Of a DNA stretch of 64,000 nt, positions 7,888 to 16,154 are shown one piece after another. The DNA lies in assembly GCF_003073135.1 (NCBI RefSeq), contig NZ_PGDQ01000005.1, positions 248,001-312,000 of the forward strand. The letters are read 5' to 3'. Each line of letters opens with the position of its first letter. The first letter of the stretch is position 1. The notes under the pieces were generated by a model, which did no database searches, had not been told where the DNA came from, and saw only the letters and a list, made by a program, of their open reading frames with translations. The DNA is from Euzebya rosea (GTDB lineage: Bacteria; Actinomycetota; Nitriliruptoria; Euzebyales; Euzebyaceae). A program made the translations under genes and the position numbers.

Positions 7888-8769
7888 TCAGCGCAGGTGC
7901 TTCTCGAAGAACCGCTCGGCGTGGGGGTTGTCGTTGTAGCGCTCGATGGCGGTGTAGCCGGCCGACTCGTACATGGCGATGGCCTGGGTGAGGGCGCTGT
8001 TGGTGTCCAGCCGCACGACGTCGTGGCCGAGGCGCCGCACCCACTCCTCCAGGTGGTCCAGCAGCCGACGGCCCATCCCCGTCCCGCGGACCGCGGGGGA
8101 CACCCACATCCGCTTGACCTCGCCGACGCCGTCACCGAGCGGGCGCACGCCGCCGCAGCCGACGACATCCCCGTCGCTGCGGACCAGCACGAAGACCCCG
8201 TCGGGACGCCGCATCGTCTCCGCCCCGTCGCTCGCCGATCCGAGGGCTGCCCCGCCCCCGACCCCACGGTCCGCGATCTCGGCGAGGTACCGCTCCACGG
8301 CGACGAGCGCCTCCTCCGACAACGGATCGGCCACGACGAACTCCGCCGTGGCAGCCCGCAGCAGGCGCTCGGCGGTCCCCAGGGCCTCGCGCAGCCGGTC
8401 GCGCTGGGCCGGACCGAGCGGGGCCAGTAGGCCGGCGGCCAGCTCGTCGGAGCGCCGGTCCAGCTCCTCCCACTCCTCCACACCTGCAGCCGTCAGCTCG
8501 ACCCGACGACGACGGCCGTCCGCCGGATCAGCCATCACGGTCACCAACCGGGCGTCCTCCAGGCTCCGCAGCAGCCGGCTGAGGTACCCCGAGTCCAGCG
8601 ACAACCGCTCGCGCAGCGCCAGCACCGTCGCCCCGTCGAGCCCCACCTCGAACAGCAGGCGCGACTCGGCCAGCGGCCGCCCACGTCCGAGGAACCGGTC
8701 CTCCAGCACCCCGATGTGCTGGGTGTACCGCCGGTTGAAGGCCCGAAGCACGGCCACGTCGTCGCTCAT
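7888..8769 (-). CDS. MarR-type regulator fused to GNAT acetyltransferase
   Basis: A 293-residue two-domain protein. Residues 1-145 are a MarR winged helix (LSLDSGYLSRLLRSLEDARLV recognition helix, then wing ADPADGRRRRVELT). Residues about 150-293 are a GNAT N-acetyltransferase with the acetyl-CoA loop RGTGMGRRLLDHLEEW and the C-terminal MYESAGYTAIERY. The substrate is unknown. The start ATG 8769 is fixed by a -10 box 8 nt upstream, which lies inside a perfect 10-bp inverted repeat (8771-8792) that is probably its own operator. This fusion family is known in bacteria. The divergent pyrE promoter lies only about 45 bp away. Confidence 0.88.
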   Translation of the reverse strand: MSDDVAVLRAFNRRYTQHIGVLEDRFLGRGRPLAESRLLFEVGLDGATVLALRERLSLDSGYLSRLLRSLEDARLVTVMADPADGRRRRVELTAAGVEEWEELDRRSDELAAGLLAPLGPAQRDRLREALGTAERLLRAATAEFVVADPLSEEALVAVERYLAEIADRGVGGGAALGSASDGAETMRRPDGVFVLVRSDGDVVGCGGVRPLGDGVGEVKRMWVSPAVRGTGMGRRLLDHLEEWVRRLGHDVVRLDTNSALTQAIAMYESAGYTAIERYNDNPHAERFFEKHLR

Positions 8770-8770
8770 G

Positions 8771-8792
8771 TTGTCTGACTCTAGTCAGACAA
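8771..8792 (-). promoter_or_regulatory. Palindromic operator over the -10 box of the MarR-GNAT gene
   Basis: Arms TTGTCTGACT (8771-8780) and its exact complement (8783-8792) are separated by CT. On the minus strand the centre contains TAGAGT, a TANNNT -10 element ending 8 nt before ATG 8769. A dimeric MarR protein bound here would cover the -10 box and start site of a leaderless transcript. Confidence 0.75.
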
Positions 8793-8837
8793 CCGCTCGC
8801 CGGCCATCCTCGACGGGCGATCCGTGGCTGCATCCCG

Positions 8838-8843
8838 TAGGCT
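8838..8843 (+). promoter_or_regulatory. -10 element of pyrE
   Basis: TAGGCT lies 10 nt before pyrE ATG 8854. Transcription would start 3-4 nt before the codon, so there is no room for a Shine-Dalgarno site. Confidence 0.45.
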
Positions 8844-8853
8844 GCCTGCCCCC

Positions 8854-9384
8854 ATGGAACGCCACGACCTCGCCCGCGCCATCTTCGACGCCGCCCACCT
8901 GACCGGGGAGTTCGTCCTCCGGTCGGGCGCCACCTCCAACGAGTACTTCGACAAGTACCTGTTCGAGGCCGACCCGGTGCTGCTGCGCGAGATCGCCGAG
9001 CACCTCGCCCCCTCCATCCCCGAGGGCACCGAGGTGCTGGCCGGCCTCGAGCTCGGTGGCGTCCCGATCGCCGTGGCGCTCAGCCAGGTCACCGGCCTGC
9101 CCACCCTCTTCGTCCGCAAGGAAGCCAAGTCCTACGGCACCGCCAAGCTGGCCGAGGGCGGGACGATCGGCGGACGGCGCATCACCGTCGTCGAGGACGT
9201 CGTGACCTCGGGTGGGCAGGTCATCCTCTCCTGCGCTGACCTGCGGGAACGCGGGGCGGACATCCTCGGGGTGCTCTGCGTCATCGACCGGCAGGCCGGC
9301 GGCCCCGAGAAGCTGGCCGAGCATGACCTGGCCCTCTCGCCGCTGTTCACCATGGACGAGCTCAAGGCGTCCCAGCAGGCCTGA
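8854..9384 (+). CDS. pyrE: Orotate phosphoribosyltransferase
   Basis: A 176-residue type I phosphoribosyltransferase that joins orotate and PRPP to give OMP, the substrate of PyrF. The N-terminus is MERHDLARAIFDAAHLTGEF, then the substrate loop RSGATSNEYFDKYLFEADP. The flexible catalytic loop is VRKEAKSYGTAKLAEG near 90. The PRPP motif VVEDVVTSGGQV is near 115. An in-frame start 30 nt upstream exists but would overlap the -10 box, so ATG 8854 is preferred. The gene follows the divergent MarR-GNAT gene and precedes mihF, on the same strand as the downstream housekeeping genes. Confidence 0.93.
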   Translation: MERHDLARAIFDAAHLTGEFVLRSGATSNEYFDKYLFEADPVLLREIAEHLAPSIPEGTEVLAGLELGGVPIAVALSQVTGLPTLFVRKEAKSYGTAKLAEGGTIGGRRITVVEDVVTSGGQVILSCADLRERGADILGVLCVIDRQAGGPEKLAEHDLALSPLFTMDELKASQQA

Positions 9385-9403
9385 GCCGAAAGTTCACCAC
9401 CCG

Positions 9404-9434
9404 TTGACGGGGGCGGGGTGGCGCCGACTAGGAT
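9404..9434 (+). promoter_or_regulatory. Candidate promoter of mihF
   Basis: TTGACG (9404-9409) and TAGGAT (9429-9434) are separated by 19 nt, just after the pyrE stop and about 42 nt before mihF. The spacer is slightly long for a vegetative sigma factor. This leaves a short leader with a weak GAAAG ribosome site. Confidence 0.5.
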
Positions 9435-9475
9435 CCGGCTGCCTCCCTCCACGAGCGACACACGAAAGCATCACG

Positions 9476-9820
9476 ATGGCGGTACCCGAGCTGAGTGACG
9501 ACGCCCGACGCGCGGCGCTGGAGAAAGCCGCCGCGGCGCGGAGGGTTCGCGCGGCGCTCAAGCAGCAGCTGCGCGACGGCGAGCTGACCCTCGAGGAGGT
9601 CGTCCGGCGAGGCCGCGACCCCCGGACCGAGGAGGACATCGTCCTGTCCAAGACCAAGGTCTCGGCCGTGCTGGAGTCGATCCCGCGGATCGGCAAGAAG
9701 ACGGCCCGGCGGACGATGGAGCTGCTGGACATCTCCGAGTCCCGCCGGCTCCGTGGGCTCGGGGACAAGCAGACCGAGCGGCTGCTCGAGGCATTCGACG
9801 GGAAGCGTCCGACGTTTTGA
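9476..9820 (+). CDS. mihF: Integration host factor, actinobacterial type
   Basis: A 114-residue nucleoid-associated DNA-binding protein. It is unrelated in fold to HU/IHF and is built on a helix-two-turn-helix. The N-terminal helical part is basic ([20 protein letters not shown]). The core contains [20 protein letters not shown] and [16 protein letters not shown]. In mycobacteria and streptomycetes the homologue binds DNA and sits directly before gmk, as here. The stop overlaps the gmk start codon (TTGA), so the two are translationally coupled. A candidate promoter lies in the pyrE-mihF gap. ATG 9476 is the first start that gives the family N-terminus. Confidence 0.92.
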   Translation: MAVPELSDDARRAALEKAAAARRVRAALKQQLRDGELTLEEVVRRGRDPRTEEDIVLSKTKVSAVLESIPRIGKKTARRTMELLDISESRRLRGLGDKQTERLLEAFDGKRPTF

Positions 9821-10404
9821 ACGAGCAGGCACAGGCCCCCGGAACCCTGCTGGTCGTCAGCGGTCCGGGCGGGGTCGGCAAGGGCACGGTCGTCTCGGCG
9901 CTGCGGGAACGTCACGACGAGATCGAGGTGTCGCTGTCGGCGACCACCCGTCGGATGCGCCCGGGGGAGGAGGACGGCGTCCACTACCGCTTCGTCTCGC
10001 CCACCGAGTTCCGTCGGATGATCGACGACGGCGAGTTCCTGGAGTGGGCGGAGTTCAACGGCCACTTCTACGGCACGCCGTGGTCCTCCGTCACCGACCG
10101 GCTCGCCGAGGGTGCGACGCTGGTCCTCGAGATCGACGTGCAGGGCGCCCGGCAGGTCCGGCAGCGCCAGCACGACGTCGGCGACATCGCCGCGACGCTG
10201 GTGTTCCTCGAGCCGCCCAGCTGGGAGGACCTCGAACGACGGCTCCGCCACCGCGGCTCGGAGGACGAGACGTCCATCGAGCAGCGCCTGGCCATCGGGC
10301 GGGAGGAGATGGCGCAGGCCGACGACTTCGACCACCGGGTGGTCAACGACCGGGTGGACGCGGCAGTCAAGGCCCTGGAACGTATACTGGCCATTCAACG
10401 TTGA
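9817..10404 (+). CDS. gmk: Guanylate kinase
   Basis: A 195-residue nucleoside monophosphate kinase that converts GMP to GDP with ATP. The P-loop is GPGGVGKGT near residue 16, where most family members have Ser at the third position. The GMP-binding segment reads [20 protein letters not shown] and [15 protein letters not shown], and [13 protein letters not shown] carries the Walker B-like acid. The start is a TTG that overlaps the mihF stop by 4 bp, consistent with translational coupling. rpoZ follows 116 bp later. Confidence 0.94.
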   Translation: MNEQAQAPGTLLVVSGPGGVGKGTVVSALRERHDEIEVSLSATTRRMRPGEEDGVHYRFVSPTEFRRMIDDGEFLEWAEFNGHFYGTPWSSVTDRLAEGATLVLEIDVQGARQVRQRQHDVGDIAATLVFLEPPSWEDLERRLRHRGSEDETSIEQRLAIGREEMAQADDFDHRVVNDRVDAAVKALERILAIQR

Positions 10405-10520
10405 CCGACGGCCGTTCGCCGTGCCGTCAGGTCCACGGCAGGCGGCAGCCCGAACTCGCGGCGCTGGACCGCCCTCGACGACCTCTCCCGCACCTCGACA
10501 TCCTCAGGGGCACTGACGCC

Positions 10521-10862
10521 ATGGCCACTATCGACGACCTCCTCGCCCGCGTGGACTCCAAGTACACGCTGGTGCACCTCGCGGCCGTGCGCGCCCGCGA
10601 GATCAACAACTACTACCACTCCCTGGGTGAGGGCATCGGGCAGTACGTCCGTCCCCTCGTCGAGCAGGTGGACTCCAACAAGCCGCTGTCGATCGCCATG
10701 GAGGAGATCGCCGCCGACAAGATCGTCGTGCAGCGTCCCGACGAGGCACGCGCCCGTGCGGCCGAGGCCCTCGCGGCCGACGAGGACGGCGAGGTCGTCA
10801 CCCTGCCGCAGGGCGAGGACGCCATCATCGACGACGCCGACGACGCGCCGACCGAGATCTAG
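10521..10862 (+). CDS. rpoZ: RNA polymerase omega subunit
   Basis: A 113-residue small subunit that helps fold and assemble the beta' subunit of RNA polymerase. Conserved parts are [20 protein letters not shown] and [19 protein letters not shown] near the N-terminus, then [14 protein letters not shown]. The C-terminal third is acidic and low in complexity ([18 protein letters not shown]). The gene lies in the usual gmk-rpoZ-coaBC-metK order. The 116-bp gap after gmk shows no strong hairpin, so it may be in the same transcript. Confidence 0.93.
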   Translation: MATIDDLLARVDSKYTLVHLAAVRAREINNYYHSLGEGIGQYVRPLVEQVDSNKPLSIAMEEIAADKIVVQRPDEARARAAEALAADEDGEVVTLPQGEDAIIDDADDAPTEI

Positions 10863-10871
10863 CGCTCGACC

Positions 10872-12074
10872 ATGGACACCGCGCTCGAGGGGTTGCGGGT
10901 CCTGCTCGGGGTGTCCGGCGGGGTCGCGGCCTACAAGGCCGCCTCGCTGGCCCGTGGGCTGAAGAAGGCCGGTGCCGAGGTCCAGGTCATCATGACCGGC
11001 GGCGCCACCCGGTTCGTCCAGCCCGACCAGTTCGCGGCGCTCACCGGACGTCCTGCCCACACCGACACCTTCACCGACGTGCACCGCATCGTGCACGTGG
11101 AGGTGGCCCGGTGGGCCGACGTGGCGATCATCGCCCCGGCCACGACCAACGTCATCGCCAAGTTCGCCGCGGGCATCGCCGATGACCTGGTCACCTCGGC
11201 CTTCACCTGCCTGACGATCCCGACGATCGTCGCGCCGGCGATGCACACCGAGATGTGGCAGCACGCCGCCACGCAGGCGGCCGTCGCCACGCTCGCCGAA
11301 CGCGGGACGATCATCGTCGGCCCCGGCGAGGGCGAGCTGGCCGGCGGTGACGTCGGCCCGGGCCGCCTCGTCGACGAGGACGTCCTGCTGGACGCCGTCG
11401 CCCGCGCAGCCGGGCGGCTGGACAGCCCCCTCAGCGGGCGGACCGTGCTGGTCACCGCCGGCGGCACCCGCGAGGCCATCGACCCCGTGCGCTTCCTCGG
11501 CAACCGCTCCAGCGGGAAGATGGGCCACGCCATCGCTGCCGAGGCAGCAGCGCTGGGCGCCAAGGTCGTGCTGGTCACCACCTCGACCCTGCCGGTCCCG
11601 CCGGGGGTCGAGGCCGTGCCCGTGGAGTCCGCGCTGGACATGCACGACGCCGTCATGGCCCGGGCCGACCTGGCCGACGTCATCGTCAAGGCTGCTGCGG
11701 TCGCCGACTTCCGTCCCGTGGCCCGCGCCGAGCACAAGATCAAGAAGGCCGACGGCACCCCGACCATCGAGCTGGTGCCCAACCCCGACATCCTGGCCGA
11801 GCTCGGTGCCCGCGACGACCTGCGCGCGGTGCTGGTCGGCTTCGCCGCGGAGACCACCGACGTGGAGGCCCACGGCCGCGACAAGCTGCGGCGCAAGGGC
11901 GCGGACCTGATCGTCATCAACGACGTCAGCCAGGCCGACGCCGGGTTCGCGGTCGACACCAACCGTGCCGTGATCCTCGCCGCCGACGGCATGCGCCGCG
12001 ACGTGGCGCTGACCAGCAAGCGCGAGCTGGCCGCCATCCTGCTGGCCGAGGCCGCCAACCGCCTGCCTGCCTGA
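10872..12074 (+). CDS. coaBC: Bifunctional phosphopantothenoylcysteine decarboxylase/synthetase
   Basis: A 400-residue coenzyme A enzyme. The N-terminal CoaC flavoprotein (about 1-185) decarboxylates 4'-phosphopantothenoylcysteine. It shows GVSGGVAAYKA, the FMN-site ATTNVIAKFAAGIADDL and the substrate motif PAMHTEMW, with His where E. coli has Asn. The C-terminal CoaB half (about 186-400) uses CTP to join cysteine. It shows VTAGGTREAIDPVRFLGNRSSGKMG and the KIKK segment near 290. Start ATG 10872 is 9 bp after rpoZ, so the pair is likely co-transcribed. Confidence 0.94.
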   Translation: MDTALEGLRVLLGVSGGVAAYKAASLARGLKKAGAEVQVIMTGGATRFVQPDQFAALTGRPAHTDTFTDVHRIVHVEVARWADVAIIAPATTNVIAKFAAGIADDLVTSAFTCLTIPTIVAPAMHTEMWQHAATQAAVATLAERGTIIVGPGEGELAGGDVGPGRLVDEDVLLDAVARAAGRLDSPLSGRTVLVTAGGTREAIDPVRFLGNRSSGKMGHAIAAEAAALGAKVVLVTTSTLPVPPGVEAVPVESALDMHDAVMARADLADVIVKAAAVADFRPVARAEHKIKKADGTPTIELVPNPDILAELGARDDLRAVLVGFAAETTDVEAHGRDKLRRKGADLIVINDVSQADAGFAVDTNRAVILAADGMRRDVALTSKRELAAILLAEAANRLPA

Positions 12075-12254
12075 GTCGGGCCCGGGCCGAACCGCCGGAG
12101 CCGCTGCACGGCCATGATCCATCCCACGGTTTCGCCTGTCCGATGGGGGCTCCGGACCAGCGGGGGCTCCGTATAGGCTGTCCCCCAACGCTTTTTCGCT
12201 CCGGGGGTGCCATCTGGCGCGCCCCCGACCCCCGAACACGAAGGAATCCCCACG
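12075..12254 (+). promoter_or_regulatory. metK upstream region with promoter-like element and leader hairpin
   Basis: Between coaBC and metK there are two direct copies of GGGGGCTCCG, a -10-like TATAGG/TAGGCT at 12172-12179, and a GC-rich hairpin closed by GGGGG and CCCCC in the leader around 12203-12226. No SAM-riboswitch consensus is recognisable. metK has a clear AAGGAA ribosome site. Confidence 0.4.
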
Positions 12255-13451
12255 ATGGCGCGTTCATGGCAGTTCACCTCCGAGTCCGTGACGGAGGGCC
12301 ACCCCGACAAGGTGGCAGACCAGGTCTCCGACGCGGTGCTGGACGCGGTGCTCGCCAACGACTCCAACCCGTGGGACGCGCGTGTGGCCTGCGAGACGCT
12401 GGTCAACACCGGCCTGATCGTCGTCGCCGGTGAGATCCGCACCGACGCCTACGTCGACATCGCCGCGATCGCCCGCGAGACCGTCGCCGGGATCGGCTAC
12501 GACAGCTTCGACGCCGGCTTCGACGGCCGCCTCTGCGGCGTCCTGGTCACCATCGACCCGCAGTCGCCCGACATCGCCGGTGGCGTCGACTCGGCGCTGG
12601 AGTCCCGCACCGAGCCGACCGGTGACGAGCTGGACAAGCTCGGCGCCGGCGACCAGGGGATGATGTTCGGCTACGCGACCAACGAGACCGAGTCGCTGAT
12701 GCCGCTGCCGATCGACCTGGCCCACAAGCTGGCCAAGCAGCTGGCCGCCGTCCGCCACTCCGGCGAGGTCGACTACCTGCGCCCCGACGGCAAGACCCAG
12801 GTCACCGTCCGCTACGAGGGCAACACCCCCGTCGCCATCGAGCGCGTCCTCATCTCCACCCAGCACAAGCCGGGCATCGACCTGGCCAGCCAGATGCGTC
12901 CCGAGCTGCAGGACAAGGTCATCAGCCCCGTCCTGCCGGCTGGCCTGGACTTCGACGCCGCGGACTTCCTCTGCAACCCCTCCGGCAAGTTCGAGCTGGG
13001 CGGTCCCCAGGCCGACGCCGGCCTGACCGGTCGCAAGATCATCGTCGACACCTACGGCGGCATGGCCCGCCACGGTGGCGGCGCCTTCTCCGGCAAGGAC
13101 TCCACCAAGGTCGACCGGTCCGCCGCCTACGCCGCCCGCTGGGTCGCCAAGAACGTCGTCGCCGCCGGCCTGGCCGAGCGCGCCGAGCTGCAGGTCGCCT
13201 ACGCCATCGGCGTGGCCCACCCCGTCTCGGTCATGCTGGACACCTTCGGCACCGAGACCCAGGACGTCGACAAGATCCTCGCCGGCATCAAGGAGGTCTT
13301 CGACCTGCGTCCGGCCGCGATCATCCGCGACCTCGGCCTCCGCGAGCCGATCTTCTCCCCCACGGCGGCGTACGGCCACTTCGGCCGTGACGAGTTCCCG
13401 TGGGAGGCCACCGACCGGGCCGACGCGCTGCGCTCGGCCTCCGGCGCCTAG
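12255..13451 (+). CDS. metK: S-adenosylmethionine synthetase
   Basis: A 398-residue tetrameric enzyme that makes SAM from methionine and ATP. Signature motifs are [20 protein letters not shown] near residue 9, [12 protein letters not shown] near 127 (ATP site), [20 protein letters not shown] near 250 and the phosphate loop [19 protein letters not shown] near 275. ATG 12255 has an AAGGAA ribosome site and gives the family N-terminus. The 3' end overlaps the most likely priA start by about 65 bp in another frame. SAM also serves the RsmB and rRNA methyltransferases in this window. Confidence 0.96.
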   Translation: MARSWQFTSESVTEGHPDKVADQVSDAVLDAVLANDSNPWDARVACETLVNTGLIVVAGEIRTDAYVDIAAIARETVAGIGYDSFDAGFDGRLCGVLVTIDPQSPDIAGGVDSALESRTEPTGDELDKLGAGDQGMMFGYATNETESLMPLPIDLAHKLAKQLAAVRHSGEVDYLRPDGKTQVTVRYEGNTPVAIERVLISTQHKPGIDLASQMRPELQDKVISPVLPAGLDFDAADFLCNPSGKFELGGPQADAGLTGRKIIVDTYGGMARHGGGAFSGKDSTKVDRSAAYAARWVAKNVVAAGLAERAELQVAYAIGVAHPVSVMLDTFGTETQDVDKILAGIKEVFDLRPAAIIRDLGLREPIFSPTAAYGHFGRDEFPWEATDRADALRSASGA

Positions 13452-15588
13452 CGTCGCCGCGGCCACGGCCGACCACCCCACACCCGTCGACACGCGGGCC
13501 GGCTCCCGGCCCGCGTTCGCGCGTGTCGTCGTCGACGTCGGCCCGGCCCACCTCGACCGGCCCTTCGACTACCGCATCCCCGACGGTGAGCAGGTCGGGA
13601 TCGGGTCGCGCGTCCGCGTGCGGTTCAACGGTCGGCTGCGGACCGGCTGGGTCGTCGCGCTGACCGACACCCCCAAGGTCGACGAGGCGAAGGTCAAGCC
13701 GCTGGACCGGGTCGAGGGCGACGTCCGCTGGTTCGGTCCCGACGACCTGACCGTCTGGCGCTGGGTCGCCGACCGCTTCGCCGGGACCATGTCGGGCGCC
13801 ATCGCCCACGGCCTGCCCCCACGCACCGTCCGGGTCGAGCACGAAGCCGCCTCGTGGGGTCCGGCCCGCCACCCCCTCGACGCCCCGATCGGGGCCTCCG
13901 TCGCGCATCCGCGAGGATCGGCACGATCGGGCCCGTCGCCGGACGACACGATCGCGCCCGACATCGTCCATGGACGATCGAGCCCCCGATCGCGCCGATC
14001 GGAGGTGGGACAGCCGCACGCCAGCCAGCCCGACCCAGCCGGGCCGGGCGAGGGGATGGGGGAGGAGGGGGCGCGTGCGCGGCCGCCGTGTGCGTCGGAG
14101 GGGTGGAAGGCGCTGGACGGGTCGGCCCTGCTGAAGGCGGCGTGGGAGCCCGACGGCCGGGCCTACCACCTGCGTCCCCCGCTCCACCACGACCTCGGGC
14201 CGCTGCTGGTCGACCTGGTCGCCCGCACGACCAGCAACGGCCGCACCGCCCTGGTGATCGTGCCCGGCCCCGCCCCGGGCCCCGCCGACGACGTCGTCGC
14301 CGCCCTCGGGACCGCCGTCGCCGACCACCGCCACCTCGACCGCGACGCCGACCGCTACCGGGCCTACCTGCGCCAGCTCCGCGGGGACGTCACCGTGGCC
14401 GTCGGCGAACGTGGGCTGGCGCTGATGCCGATGCCCGACCTCGGCCTGATCGTCGTCGTCGACGAGGCCAACCCGGCCTACAAGGAACGCCGCAACCCCC
14501 GCCACCACGTGCGCGAGGCCGCCCTCGCCCGCGGACGGATCCTCGGCGCCACCGTCGTGCTGACCTCCAGCCTGCAGTCCGCCCAGGTCCACAAGCACCA
14601 CGACGGCGGCCACCTGACGCTCGTCCGCGCCGACCGGGCCACCGAACGCGCCGACGCGCCCGATGTCCGCGTCGTCGACCGCACCACCCTGTCGCCCAAG
14701 GACCGCCGCACCCGCCTCGTCGGCCCCATCACCAGCCGCGTCGCCGAGGTCGTCCGCACCGGCGGCACGGTCATCGTGCTGGCCGCCGGCAAGGGCAGCG
14801 GGTCCTCCCTCGCCTGCACCGACTGTCGCAGCCGGTTCGAGTGCCGTGACTGCGGGGCCGGCATCGCCCCCGTCGACGGCGCACCCAGCCCCACCTGGCG
14901 GTGCGCGGTGTGCAGCTGGACCACCCCGCCGTTCGCGTGCATCGACTGCGGCGCCACCGACACCTTCCCCCTCCGCGCTGGCGCCAAGCGGCTGTCAACG
15001 GAGCTGGCGAGGGCCCATCCCGACGCCGAGGTCGGCCACATGGAGGGCTTCGACCAGCCCGGCCCGTCCGGCCGACCCGCCATCGCCGTGATGACCCGGG
15101 GCTCCGTCGTTGCCCGGCCCGACTGGCTGCACGGCCGCCGCGCCGACCTGCTGGTCGTCGCCGACCCCGACGTGCTGCTCGGCCGCCCCGACGTCGAGGC
15201 CGCCGAGGACGCCCTGCGGCTGTGGTTGGACGGTGCCGCCCTGGCCGATGAGGTCATGGTCCAGACCGGCCAGCCCACCCACCCGGCCCTGCAGTCACTC
15301 GTCCGCCTGGACCCCGACGGGTTCTGGCCGGCCGAGGCCGAACGCCGTGCCCCCCTCGGCTTCCCACCCGCCGGGTCGTTGATCCGCATGACCGGCGTCA
15401 CCCCCGAGGCCGCCGCCGCCGTCCGTGCGGACGTACCCGGTACCCTTCTTGGACCCGACCCCGACGGTGTCGCCCTCCTGAAGACCGACACCCTTCGTGA
15501 CACGGTTGCAGCCCTGAAGCCCCTGCGCAACGCGTGGGCGCAGGACGACATCCGCGTCCGGGTCGACGTGGACCCCACCATCACCTGA
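13387..15588 (+). CDS. priA: PriA-like primosomal protein, P-loop lost
   Basis: A protein of about 733 residues of the PriA family, which restarts stalled replication forks. The DNA-binding N-terminus is clear ([20 protein letters not shown]). The zinc-binding cysteine pairs are kept (CTDC, CRDC, CAVC, CIDC). The helicase motifs are not: the Walker A position reads [14 protein letters not shown] without GKT, and the DEAH box reads [12 protein letters not shown]. This matches actinobacterial PriA proteins thought to lack helicase activity. Between the N-terminal domain and the helicase remnant lies a ~90-residue low-complexity insert, encoded by a palindrome-rich DNA patch (13883-14005). The only ATG/GTG/TTG that keeps the N-terminus is GTG 13387, inside metK, so the start is uncertain. 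Confidence 0.85.
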   Translation: MTSSRGRPPTGPTRCARPPAPSVAAATADHPTPVDTRAGSRPAFARVVVDVGPAHLDRPFDYRIPDGEQVGIGSRVRVRFNGRLRTGWVVALTDTPKVDEAKVKPLDRVEGDVRWFGPDDLTVWRWVADRFAGTMSGAIAHGLPPRTVRVEHEAASWGPARHPLDAPIGASVAHPRGSARSGPSPDDTIAPDIVHGRSSPRSRRSEVGQPHASQPDPAGPGEGMGEEGARARPPCASEGWKALDGSALLKAAWEPDGRAYHLRPPLHHDLGPLLVDLVARTTSNGRTALVIVPGPAPGPADDVVAALGTAVADHRHLDRDADRYRAYLRQLRGDVTVAVGERGLALMPMPDLGLIVVVDEANPAYKERRNPRHHVREAALARGRILGATVVLTSSLQSAQVHKHHDGGHLTLVRADRATERADAPDVRVVDRTTLSPKDRRTRLVGPITSRVAEVVRTGGTVIVLAAGKGSGSSLACTDCRSRFECRDCGAGIAPVDGAPSPTWRCAVCSWTTPPFACIDCGATDTFPLRAGAKRLSTELARAHPDAEVGHMEGFDQPGPSGRPAIAVMTRGSVVARPDWLHGRRADLLVVADPDVLLGRPDVEAAEDALRLWLDGAALADEVMVQTGQPTHPALQSLVRLDPDGFWPAEAERRAPLGFPPAGSLIRMTGVTPEAAAAVRADVPGTLLGPDPDGVALLKTDTLRDTVAALKPLRNAWAQDDIRVRVDVDPTIT
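13883..14005 (+). repeat. Palindrome-rich GATCGGGGCC repeat inside priA
   Basis: In about 120 bp there are the palindromes CCCCGATCGGGG (13883-13894) and ATCGTCCATGGACGAT (13963-13978) and several CGATCG cores. A 22-bp segment starting GATCGGGGCC (13887-13908) recurs with one mismatch at 55319-55340, and CGGCACGATCGGG (13919-13931) recurs exactly at 55313-55325. The patch encodes the low-complexity insert of PriA. Confidence 0.6.
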
Positions 15589-15614
15589 GCCAGCCGCAAC
15601 GAGGAACCAACGCC

Positions 15615-16154
15615 GTGTCGACACTGCCAATCCGCCTCTTCGGTGACCCGGTGCTGCGCCAGCGCGCCCACGAGGTCACGGAGTTCGACGACAAGCTCCG
15701 CCGCCTTGCCGACGACATGATGGAGACCATGCGCGGCAGCAACGGCGCCGGGCTCGCGGCCAACCAGGTCGGGGTGCTCAAGCGCCTGTTCACCTGGGAA
15801 GCGCCCGACCCCTCCGGTGAGGGCTACATGGGCGGGGCCGTGGTCAACCCCGACATCACCTTCGAGAGCGAGGAGATCCAGGAGGGGGAGGAGGGCTGCC
15901 TGTCCTTCCCCGGCCTCTTCTACCCCACGGCTCGTCCGCTCGAGGTCCACATCACCGCCCAGGACGTCTTCGGCGAGGACTTCGAGCTGGAGGGCGCCGG
16001 CCTGCTGGCCCGCATCATCGCCCACGAGATCGACCACCTGAACGGCATCCTGTTCATCGAGCACCTCGAGAAGCACGACCGCAAGGACGCCATGCGCCGC
16101 ATCCGGCGCGGCGAGCTCGAGAATCCACCAGCCCCCGAAGGAGAGGTCCTCTGA
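15615..16154 (+). CDS. def: Peptide deformylase
   Basis: A 179-residue metal enzyme that removes the N-formyl group from new proteins. All three family motifs are present: NGAGLAANQVG near residue 47, EGCLSFPG near 97 with the metal-binding Cys, and HEIDHLNG near 137 with two metal-binding His and the catalytic Glu. The start is GTG 15615, 26 bp after priA, with a GAGGAA ribosome site. fmt follows directly. Its stop overlaps the likely fmt start, giving the common def-fmt pair that respectively removes and adds formyl groups. Confidence 0.94.
   Translation: MSTLPIRLFGDPVLRQRAHEVTEFDDKLRRLADDMMETMRGSNGAGLAANQVGVLKRLFTWEAPDPSGEGYMGGAVVNPDITFESEEIQEGEEGCLSFPGLFYPTARPLEVHITAQDVFGEDFELEGAGLLARIIAHEIDHLNGILFIEHLEKHDRKDAMRRIRRGELENPPAPEGEVL

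Noticed and set aside
12075-12254. SAM riboswitch before metK
   Set aside because: Hairpins exist, but none of the conserved SAM-I, SAM-II or SAM-IV core sequences is recognisable.
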